From: Bacteroidales bacterium
GTDB taxonomy: Bacteria > Bacteroidota > Bacteroidia > Bacteroidales > ML635J-15
Assembly: GCA_028697515.1 (NCBI GenBank)
Contig: JAQVEY010000200.1
Coordinates: forward strand, 1-5,360
DNA: 5,360 nucleotides
Direction of reading: 5' to 3'
Shown: in pieces, positions 1 to 5,360 of the stretch
Layout: each line of letters begins with the position of its first letter
How positions within the stretch are numbered: position 1 is the first letter of the stretch
Program-made: the position numbers and the translations under genes
The notes under the pieces: generated by a model
The model's database searches: none
Told to the model about the DNA's origin: nothing
What the model saw: only the letters and a program-made list of their open reading frames with translations

Positions 1-1314
1 ATCATATTTCATATAATCGTAATAATTTGAAGATTCATTCTCGTGATTACCAATAATAACCATCATTGGAATATTTCTAGACAGTGATTCATAACAATTA
101 AAATATTCATTTTCATATTGATCTATATCAGATCCACTCGTGACAATATCTCCAACATCAATAAGCATGTTTATGTGCTCGTATATGGGGGACCCATACA
201 TTTCAATTGCAGTATTTTTTGCAGTAATAGCAACCTCTGTTGTTTTTGCAATATCAGTTCTGTTATCTCCTAAAAGAATAAATCGTAAATGCTGATTATC
301 CTGAATTTCTGATGTGGGAGTTTTGAAATTATAGATTTCGGTTTCTTCTGTTTCGCTTATACATTTATAATAATAAACGGTTCCGGGTTCAAGTCCTGAT
401 AATTTTACTGTATGCCATTTTTTACCGCTTATATCTTCAGAAGAACCTGTTTGTGACTGTCCCAAATCTGCTGTTGTACCGTATTCAACAGTTGTAGAAC
501 CTGTCAAATCTGAATGCCAGCTAATATAAATACTTGTAGGTGTAGGCGTTTGCAAATATGGCAATATGCCTACTGGAATTGGATTGATATTATGTCCGTA
601 TCCTCCAAGAGAGGTTACTTCTGTTTGGTCAACTGTTTTGTTATAGATTGCAGCAAGTGCTACATCTATCTGAGCATCTTCACCACTATTATCAGCAAAA
701 AAATGCACTAAATTATCCGCAGTAGAAGGATATAAACTATATTCTCCGTCAACAGAAAGAGATCCCCCGTTTAAAATTAATGCTCCGTCAAGATAAACTC
801 TGTAAAAATTTCCTAAATCAACCGCCACAACCATTCTATACCACTCATTTGGATTAACAACATAACTTGAATAACCGGGACCATTAGTTGTTCTCCCTAT
901 TTGTCCCGAAGTATTAATAAATAACTCACCATCATTTGAATTTGAAGCATTTGCCTGGTAAAAGCAATGATATTCCGAAATGTCTGATACTCTGAAGTCG
1001 AATACCAAACTATATTCGTTAACCTCCGAACCGCCTCCGTTTCCGGCAATATCATGATAGCAGGTGTAATAGCTACCTGTTCCGATTGATACAGCACCAT
1101 CCTCTCCAGTTGGTCCGGGAATCGCCGTATTTGAACCATTTAAGGTCAGACTATTTCCCACAGAAGAAGCTGTGAGATCAGATTCGTTTTCAAATTCCCA
1201 CAATCCTACAATATCCGGATGTTCGGCAGGAATTATTTGAGGTGCTTGTGCAAAAATTATTGTAGCATATATAATGCTTACGATAAACGCAAATAAATAC
1301 TTAGTAAATTTCAT
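1..1314 (-). CDS. Secreted metallophosphoesterase with LamG-like and PAP-type FnIII domains (3' end outside window)
   Basis: Reading from ATG at 1314 towards position 1 gives 438 codons without a stop, so the gene continues past the left edge. The start is followed by a basic then hydrophobic signal peptide with likely cleavage after A22 (IFA|QAP). Residues about 37-235 look like a LamG/concanavalin-type jelly roll (GLWEFEN at the start, NEWYRMVVAVD and YRVYLDG near the end). Residues about 251-333 match the fibronectin-III domain that precedes purple acid phosphatase catalytic domains (ISWHSD, VEYGTT, LSGLEPGTVYYYK, YNFKTP). The calcineurin-like domain begins near 343, with metal-binding blocks GDNR (349-352), GDIV (388-391) and GNHE (422-425); the remaining His motifs lie outside. 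By family it should be an exported phosphomonoesterase or phosphodiesterase; the substrate is unknown. The first block has D-x-R where many relatives have D-x-H. The G+C of hand-counted lines (about 42-50%) is higher than in the large gene at the right. A T9SS tail cannot be checked here. Confidence 0.9.
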   Translation of the reverse strand, partial: MKFTKYLFAFIVSIIYATIIFAQAPQIIPAEHPDIVGLWEFENESDLTASSVGNSLTLNGSNTAIPGPTGEDGAVSIGTGSYYTCYHDIAGNGGGSEVNEYSLVFDFRVSDISEYHCFYQANASNSNDGELFINTSGQIGRTTNGPGYSSYVVNPNEWYRMVVAVDLGNFYRVYLDGALILNGGSLSVDGEYSLYPSTADNLVHFFADNSGEDAQIDVALAAIYNKTVDQTEVTSLGGYGHNINPIPVGILPYLQTPTPTSIYISWHSDLTGSTTVEYGTTADLGQSQTGSSEDISGKKWHTVKLSGLEPGTVYYYKCISETEETEIYNFKTPTSEIQDNQHLRFILLGDNRTDIAKTTEVAITAKNTAIEMYGSPIYEHINMLIDVGDIVTSGSDIDQYENEYFNCYESLSRNIPMMVIIGNHENESSNYYDYMKYD

Positions 1315-1414
1315 GTCTTTATTATAATTTTTTATAAAAGTACTAATTTTTTGAGATTTGGTAAAAAATTACTCTATTTTAGCCAATAAATTGATAAATT
1401 AAATTAGCCAAATT
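1315..1414. promoter_or_regulatory. Divergent intergenic region, likely holding both promoters
   Basis: These 100 AT-rich bases separate two genes read in opposite directions, so promoters for both should lie here. On the plus strand a weak Bacteroidota-type pair is visible: TTTG at 1350-1353 and TATTTTAG at 1375-1382, one mismatch from TAnnTTTG, with a 21-base spacer. For the minus-strand gene the best candidate is TACTTTTA (complement of 1336-1343), but I see no matching -33 TTTG. Neither start has a convincing Shine-Dalgarno sequence, which is usual in this phylum. The exact promoter positions are inference. Confidence 0.35.
1379..1411. repeat. 8-bp direct repeat TTAGCCAA upstream of the DUF1801 gene
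   Basis: TTAGCCAA occurs at 1379-1386 and again at 1404-1411, 25 bp start to start, with AT-rich sequence between. The second copy ends three bases before the ATG at 1415, and the first overlaps the candidate -7 element. This could be an operator pair or chance in AT-rich DNA. Confidence 0.35.
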
Positions 1415-1843
1415 ATGAATATGTTTGCGAAAAATGATGCAAAATCAATTGAGGAGTATCTTATTGCTTTGCCGGACAACCGAAAAAAAGAAATAAACTT
1501 TCTACATGAATATATCAAAAAAACAGTTCCGGGACTAAAACCATATTTTGCTTCGAACATGATTGGTTATGGATCATTCCAATATCTTGATTCGAAAAAG
1601 AGAAAAATGGATTGGCCTATTATAGCTCTTGCAAATCAAAAGAATTATATCAGCATATATATATGCGCTATTTCTGATGGTAAATATGTTGCAGAAAAAT
1701 ATGAAAAGGAATTGGGCAAAGTCAGTGTTGGAAGAAGCTGCATTAGAGTGAAAAAGATTGATGATTTAAATCTCGAGACATTAACAACAGTCTTGAAAGT
1801 TAGTGAAAACAATCCGGGCCTTATAGGAGCAAAAAAAGTATGA
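1415..1843 (+). CDS. DUF1801 / YdhG-like domain protein
   Basis: This is a 142-residue cytoplasmic protein with no signal peptide or membrane segment. It matches the DUF1801 (YdhG-like) family from memory of its features: an N-terminal helix with SIEEYLIALPDNRK (11-24), a middle hydrophobic strand section (SNMIGYGSF, 47-55; NYISIYIC, 77-84), and the family's C-terminal block with G106-x-S-x-IR followed by KKIDDLNLETL (113-123). Length is normal for the family. Bacillus subtilis YdhG (Fra) is described as a frataxin-like iron chaperone, but most family members are uncharacterised, so iron handling is only a possibility here. ATG 1415 is taken as start; ATG 1421 is equally possible and changes only two residues. 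The next gene on the same strand begins 50 bp after the stop with no clear promoter between them, so the two may be cotranscribed. Confidence 0.85.
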   Translation: MNMFAKNDAKSIEEYLIALPDNRKKEINFLHEYIKKTVPGLKPYFASNMIGYGSFQYLDSKKRKMDWPIIALANQKNYISIYICAISDGKYVAEKYEKELGKVSVGRSCIRVKKIDDLNLETLTTVLKVSENNPGLIGAKKV

Positions 1844-1893
1844 AAAGTGATAATAAATAAGTTGTGATGATTGATTAGTAAATCTCAAAATGT

Positions 1894-2601
1894 ATGAAGA
1901 TAGGGCTTAAGTGGGTTGCTTTGATAATAATTTTGATTCTTAATATCCAGACTTTCGGACAACTGATGCTGGAGGATATTAAAATGGATCATATCAGACA
2001 AAAAAAAGTCAGAAAATATATTAGTCAAATAGAGATTGAGAAACATTTCTTTAGCGACATCCATCCTTCGTGTTACAGAGGACAGGATATGTCTTCTTTC
2101 AGTAAAAATGAAATGACGTTTTTTCTTAACGGTAATTTTGAAGACATTTGGAAGGGTTATATGGCGGCAAGTCCTTCAGATTCATGGAATGGTAGAAAAG
2201 TATCATTTGGTGTGCTATTGCAAAAATTTCCCAATAAGATTTTCTATAACAGGGATCCTATGGATGGGCTTGCAACCGGGCAGGTTTATTTCCTTAATCT
2301 AAAAGTTATGAAAGGAATTTACAACTTGCCTGTAGCTTTTGAGATTATAACTGTTGACACTATTCAGAAACTTATAGAATTCAGCTATATTGAAGGAAAT
2401 AAGTCAAGCGGAATTCAACAAATTCAATTTCTTGACGCAGGTTCAAAGCAAACCAAAATTATGCACATCAGCTACTTCAAAAGCGATTCAGATTTTCGCG
2501 ATAGATGGATTTATCCCCCATTTCATAAAAAAATCGTTAATGATTTTCATAGAAATATGCGAAGATTATTAAATCTTAAAACTGTAAAAAGTAAAGAATA
2601 A
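1894..2601 (+). CDS. Secreted protein of unknown function, possibly START/SRPBCC-like fold
   Basis: The 235-residue product starts with a clear signal peptide: lysines at 2 and 6, a hydrophobic run to about 18, and likely cleavage after G22 (TFG|QLM). There is no lipobox cysteine, so a soluble exported protein is expected. The body is rich in alternating strands, with DIWKGYMAASPSDSW (84-98), FGVLLQKFPNKIFY (105-118), GQVYFLNLK (129-137), NLPVAFEIITVD (144-155) and a C-terminal stretch FRDRWIYPPFHKKIV (201-215) leading into a basic helix. This resembles DUF1990/SRPBCC-type ligand-binding proteins, but that is a pattern impression, not a firm match. The two cysteines of the whole protein are limited to C60 only after the signal region, so no disulfide is expected. 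ATG 1894 is the first usable start; an overlapping ATG at 1890 stops after six codons. It sits 50 bp after the DUF1801 gene and may share its transcript. No function can be named. Confidence 0.8.
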   Translation: MKIGLKWVALIIILILNIQTFGQLMLEDIKMDHIRQKKVRKYISQIEIEKHFFSDIHPSCYRGQDMSSFSKNEMTFFLNGNFEDIWKGYMAASPSDSWNGRKVSFGVLLQKFPNKIFYNRDPMDGLATGQVYFLNLKVMKGIYNLPVAFEIITVDTIQKLIEFSYIEGNKSSGIQQIQFLDAGSKQTKIMHISYFKSDSDFRDRWIYPPFHKKIVNDFHRNMRRLLNLKTVKSKE

Positions 2602-2672
2602 TTCGACATCAGATTAATCTTCATTTAGTCCAAATCGTAAAGAACTCGTATATTTTTTTTGTTAAATTTTTG

Positions 2673-2680
2673 TAACTTTG
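2673..2680 (+). promoter_or_regulatory. Perfect Bacteroidota -7 promoter element (TAACTTTG)
   Basis: TAACTTTG matches the Bacteroidota sigma-ABfr -7 consensus TAnnTTTG at every fixed position. The -33 side is poor: TTTG at 2658-2661 is only 11 bases upstream, closer than the usual 17-23, and the expected position lies in a T-rich run. A transcript starting a few bases downstream would reach the ATG at 2699 after a short leader, a usual arrangement in this phylum. No intact gene follows, so it may be the relic promoter of a decayed gene or drive a small RNA. Confidence 0.4.
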
Positions 2681-2698
2681 CCTCTTAAAATTATCATC

Positions 2699-2820
2699 AT
2701 GACTGACAAATTTAGATTCTGCAAAGTTTCTGGCGTTTTTATTTGAAATATAATAGATACTCTTTTACAACAATCATAGCTGAGATATTTGATAAATTTA
2801 AAATTAAACGGAAATCTTAA
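2699..2820 (+). pseudogene. Possible frameshifted small gene remnant
   Basis: ATG at 2699, about 19 bases after the -7 element, opens a 15-codon frame (MTDKFRFCKVSGVFI) ending at TGA 2744-2746. A second frame, open from 2716 to TAA 2818-2820, encodes a protein-like stretch with FWRFYLKYNRYSF and IAEIFDKFKIK. Joining the first about six codons to the second frame by one small indel near 2713-2718 gives a basic peptide of about 40 residues. I do not recognise it. The promoter in front and the biased composition suggest a decayed gene, but AT-rich chance frames of this length are common. Confidence 0.22.
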
Positions 2821-3012
2821 TGACTAAAACCATAAATAGTTGCATTTTCCGTCAATAAGAATTATAACTTTAGAGAATTCTACTTAATGATAGAGTCGTT
2901 GATATAACAAACTATTAGGGAGAAATGGGGCATTTTAGTAAATGTTTAAAAGCATTTAAATAATTCAAAAGAGATTAAAAACATGAAGGAAAATATTATG
3001 TTTTATATACAT

Positions 3013-3093
3013 TTATTTCTTTACAAGTTTAAAAACTTTCAAATAATTATCTCCAATTATCTTTAACAAGTAAATCCCCCGCTCTCAATCTAC
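3013..3093 (-). pseudogene. Detached end of the T9SS C-terminal sorting domain
   Basis: After the TGA at 3094-3096 and a second in-frame TGA at 3085-3087, the same frame resumes at 3075 with GIYLLKI and continues through GDNYLKVFKLVKK to TAA at 3013-3015. This is the canonical last part of a T9SS type A sorting domain. The part between the stops also reads canonically, as LSRLRAG, but in another frame (3097-3077). Adding one base to the A run at 3096-3098 and removing one from the C run at 3076-3080 yields continuous ...LSDILSRLRAGIYLLKI..., 27 further residues at normal spacing. It therefore belongs to the upstream gene and is not a separate gene. Confidence 0.85.
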
Positions 3094-5360
3094 TCAAATG
3101 TCAGAGAGATTTTTTAGATCTTCAGTAATAATAAATTTATTTATTACAGCTCCTTTAATATCTGTTAGGACTGCAATTGAAATACCACTATGATCTGGTA
3201 AATCAATATACAACTCATCGGTAAAGGGATTGGGATATACATATCTTTGAACACTATCTTCCTTTATACTATTATAAACAAAAGGAAATATACCTGACCA
3301 ATTTGCACATCCAAATTCGTTAAATACTTCAACAGAATAATCGCCCGATGAAGTGGCAGAATAATACATGTCATTAGCTCCTATTATAGGCGAGCCATTC
3401 AAGTACCATTGTATATAATAAAAACTATCACCTGAAATGAAAAGCAAATTTTCCATTACTTCAATAATTGGCACTTCAGGATTTATCCAACAAGATATAG
3501 TCGAAACAGTAGTATTTGTTTGGATAGGATTATTAAAATCAAAATAGATATAAGCAGTATTATTTATTACAGTCAATGGATTTAGTTCATCAATTGGACT
3601 AATTCTATATTTAACATATCCATTACTAAGAAGCTGATTTGCCCCACTATCCGGTAACATAATACTATCGAACCTAAAAGTCAACTGATTATTGTCTCTT
3701 AGAATATAAACAGAATGGCTGCTAGACATCAATTCAAATGTGACTCTATTTAAATCTGTTTCGATATAATCGTAGATATAAATATTTAAAGCTGTATCAT
3801 TTCCTGTATTTTGGAAACGAATAATATATTCTAATTCTTGACTGGGTTCAATGAAATTATGTCCAGTTTCATCACAAGGTCTAACGATTTTATCATTTGG
3901 GTCATAAGCACATGTGAAAATATTCATAAGTGTATCAGAAAAAGCAACTATATTTTCCTCATCATCAAGCACATAAACGCTTAACACACTAGTTAGTGTA
4001 TTACCAATTAACTCAATTGGTGGAGAATTTAAATAAACAGGGAAATTAATATTTCCAAAGAAATCTAAATCTTCATATGACCAATAATATTTATTATTTA
4101 CAACAGAATCACAAATTTCTTCACTATACAATATAGTATATGCTGGGTCTAAATCTAATTCAATAATCCCAGAAGGCATAGTGGTTCCATAATTACTAAT
4201 ATTTAACCAAAAAGCAGTATAATTACCGCAAATAGATGCCCCTTCGACAATATCTACATCAAGAGAATCTATTATAAACTCAGGAAAAAAACCGAAATCA
4301 CATGTGTCTGGAATATTATTTTGTGAGCCACCAATCTCTACATTATAATTTTCATAAGCTGTTGACAATCCCCAAAATTCTAGATCCTGATATTCAACCA
4401 AATAATCACCTTCATCAACAGCAAACCAAAAGTTTCCCATTTGATTAGTATAACTTGCTAGCGAGCTTGGACTTAAAGATATTTGAGAATGTAAGAACCC
4501 TTGTTCATCCTCATTTCTGACACCATCTTGATTTTCGTCAAAGAAAACATCTCCACTAATCTTTAATTGATTGAAATAGTTTTTCTGCCACAACAACTGA
4601 TTTGATAAATGCTCTCCTGTAACAATATCTGCACAACCATCATTATCAATGTCACTTAAAAATAATTCTCTATAGGATTCGTCTCTGATAATGTCATTAT
4701 AAGAATTACATATCTGAATTGGTAGATGTGAAAATTCATAACCAAAGTTTTCTAACCAATAAACTTCTTCGACTAATTTATATACAATATCTTTGTCTCC
4801 ATCTAAATCTAAATCGCCGACTCTACAACCCAAAAAAACTTCCTCTATAGAGTAGTAATCAATTAAAACTATGTTATCAAAAGTATTATCACCATGATTA
4901 TGAAACAGTTTCAAATAAAATCCGCCAGCTAAAACTATATCTAAAAAACCGTCATCATCAATATCTACAATGCTTATTGCAGTCGATGTAATATTTGAGT
5001 TTACATTGTCAATATTGTAGATTTCCGAGTAATCTCCAGACCCATTATTAATATGACAATACATATTTACTCCTGAAGCATAAACAATGATATCATTATC
5101 ATCATCATTATCCATATCCGCAAATCTAAAATCATTTATATAATTATCATAAGTTATTAGTTGATTAAACTCCTGAAAGTTCCCATTACCATCATTTAAT
5201 GCATAAGAGAGTGTTGTATATGTTGCGGCAAAAAGATCCAAAAACCCATCCTCATCATAATCGAAAAGTCTAATAAACACAAGTGAAGAATATGTGATAT
5301 CTGTTTGTTGAAATTCACTGCCGTCCTTTATCATTACTTTAATTCCTGTTTCGGTTCTAT
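3094..5360 (-). CDS. Large T9SS-type secreted multidomain protein with FG-GAP repeats (5' end outside window, C-terminus interrupted)
   Basis: The frame is open from the right edge to TGA at 3094-3096. The first ATG inside (5334) is preceded by in-frame coding (TETGIKV), so the true start and signal peptide lie outside. Numbering from that Met, 746 residues are visible. Residues 25-236 carry five FG-GAP/VCBS calcium-loop motifs. Residues about 257-316 resemble an SdrD-B/carboxypeptidase-regulatory beta domain (GDVFFDENQDG, EGDYLVEYQD). Residues about 350-470 look like a CARDB/DUF11 beta domain. Residues about 475-613 match the DUF7619-type domain (DPNDK, YIIRFQNTGNDTA, SSSH, LPDSGAN, NNTAYIYFDFNNPI). 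Residues about 617-685 are Ig/PKD-like (IQWYLNGSPI, GDYSVEV). From 700 the T9SS sorting domain starts (YPNPFTDELYI). By family it is exported by T9SS and surface-attached or released; the FG-GAP part probably forms a propeller for ligand or calcium binding. The sorting domain is cut at residue 746, with its end preserved downstream. Confidence 0.9.
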   Translation of the reverse strand, partial: RTETGIKVMIKDGSEFQQTDITYSSLVFIRLFDYDEDGFLDLFAATYTTLSYALNDGNGNFQEFNQLITYDNYINDFRFADMDNDDDNDIIVYASGVNMYCHINNGSGDYSEIYNIDNVNSNITSTAISIVDIDDDGFLDIVLAGGFYLKLFHNHGDNTFDNIVLIDYYSIEEVFLGCRVGDLDLDGDKDIVYKLVEEVYWLENFGYEFSHLPIQICNSYNDIIRDESYRELFLSDIDNDGCADIVTGEHLSNQLLWQKNYFNQLKISGDVFFDENQDGVRNEDEQGFLHSQISLSPSSLASYTNQMGNFWFAVDEGDYLVEYQDLEFWGLSTAYENYNVEIGGSQNNIPDTCDFGFFPEFIIDSLDVDIVEGASICGNYTAFWLNISNYGTTMPSGIIELDLDPAYTILYSEEICDSVVNNKYYWSYEDLDFFGNINFPVYLNSPPIELIGNTLTSVLSVYVLDDEENIVAFSDTLMNIFTCAYDPNDKIVRPCDETGHNFIEPSQELEYIIRFQNTGNDTALNIYIYDYIETDLNRVTFELMSSSHSVYILRDNNQLTFRFDSIMLPDSGANQLLSNGYVKYRISPIDELNPLTVINNTAYIYFDFNNPIQTNTTVSTISCWINPEVPIIEVMENLLFISGDSFYYIQWYLNGSPIIGANDMYYSATSSGDYSVEVFNEFGCANWSGIFPFVYNSIKEDSVQRYVYPNPFTDELYIDLPDHSGISIAVLTDIKGAVINKFIITEDLKNLSDI
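4627..5262 (-). repeat. Five FG-GAP/VCBS calcium-loop repeats within the large protein
   Basis: The motif DxDxDGxxD or a close variant occurs at residues 25-33, 73-81, 124-132, 174-182 and 228-236 (numbered from Met at 5334). Steps are 48, 51, 50 and 54 residues, i.e. about 150 bp. Each acidic loop is followed by a short hydrophobic strand (LFAATY, IIVYASG, IVLAGG, IVYKL, IVTGE). The second copy, DMDNDDDND, has Asp where the loop glycine should be. Propellers of this family usually have about seven blades, so more repeats probably lie beyond the right edge. Confidence 0.85.

Larger units (their letters stand above)
2602..3012. other. 411-bp AT-rich region between convergent genes, no intact gene
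   Basis: This stretch lies between the stop of the secreted protein gene and the restored stop of the large minus-strand gene. It holds a good -7 element (2673-2680), a short broken reading frame (2699-2820) and a second weaker -7-like site TAACTTTA at 2865-2872 with TTG at 2840-2842. There are small AT-rich inverted repeats (TAAATG 2939-2944 with CATTTA 2953-2958; ACGGAAA 2808-2814 with TTTCCGT 2846-2852), but no GC-rich hairpin with a T tail, so I cannot place a terminator for either flanking gene. Minus-strand frames here are broken by many stops. Confidence 0.7.

Noticed and set aside
514..711. Plus-strand frame of 65 codons
   Set aside because: It lies wholly inside the minus-strand phosphoesterase gene and has no recognisable domain; it is an antisense shadow.
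897..1139. Minus-strand frame of 80 codons
   Set aside because: It overlaps the LamG region of the phosphoesterase in another frame; the long signal-peptide-bearing frame is clearly the real one.
2390..2572. Plus-strand frame of 60 codons
   Set aside because: It is an out-of-frame shadow inside the secreted protein gene at 1894-2601.
2611..2620. Perfect 10-bp palindrome AGATTAATCT shortly after the stop at 2601
   Set aside because: It has no loop, no GC content and no following T run, so it is not a terminator; such palindromes are common by chance in AT-rich DNA.
2931..2958. Alternating CATTT / AAATG / CATTT units that could form competing hairpins
   Set aside because: The stems are five to six AT-rich pairs and would be very weak; no gene is placed to be controlled by them.
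2925..2963. 12-codon frame with AGGGAG just upstream (2917-2922)
   Set aside because: Only two bases separate the purine-rich motif from the ATG, and the peptide is too short and featureless to call.
2983..3066. 27-codon plus-strand frame starting MKENIMFYIH
   Set aside because: Most of it is antisense to the preserved end of the T9SS sorting domain (3013-3093), which explains its openness; there is no ribosome binding site or promoter support.
3085..3096. Reassigned or read-through TGA codons in the large gene
   Set aside because: No other in-frame TGA appears in the window's genes, and the sequence between the two stops fits the family only after a frame change, so indels explain it better than recoding.

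Overview
The window is about one third G+C by eye. It looks like a chromosome fragment from a Bacteroidota bacterium. The main evidence is a large secreted protein on the minus strand with FG-GAP repeats, a DUF7619-type domain and a type IX secretion (T9SS) C-terminal sorting domain, a combination typical of that phylum. Supporting signs are the near absence of Shine-Dalgarno sequences and a perfect TAnnTTTG -7 promoter element at 2673-2680.

Layout: (1) 1-1314, minus strand: the N-terminal 438 residues of a secreted metallophosphoesterase. Its order is signal peptide, LamG-like domain, purple-acid-phosphatase-type fibronectin III domain, calcineurin-like phosphoesterase. The gene runs off the left edge. 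(2) 1315-1414: a divergent intergenic region with an 8-bp direct repeat. (3) 1415-1843 and 1894-2601, plus strand: a DUF1801 (YdhG-like) protein, then 50 bp later a secreted protein of unknown function with a START/SRPBCC-like look; the two may form an operon. (4) 2602-3012: 411 bp with no convincing intact gene, but with a good -7 element placed just before a short, apparently frameshifted reading frame. (5) 3013-5360, minus strand: the large T9SS cargo protein, whose 5' end lies beyond the right edge. It carries five FG-GAP/VCBS repeats, an SdrD-B-like domain, a CARDB/DUF11-like stretch, a DUF7619-like domain, an Ig/PKD-like domain and the T9SS signal.

The most noteworthy observation is at the end of the large gene. 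The open frame stops at 3094 inside the sorting domain, but the missing end of that domain is still encoded directly downstream (3013-3093), up to a natural TAA. Two small compensating indels, in an A run at 3096-3098 and a C run at 3076-3080, would restore a textbook T9SS C-terminus. This is either a sequencing or assembly error, or a real lesion that would impair export.

I see no shared pathway beyond the cell envelope: three of the four genes encode exported proteins, two of them multidomain. There are no RNA genes, CRISPR arrays, insertion sequences, defence systems or biosynthetic systems that I can support, and I found no clearly new biological system.
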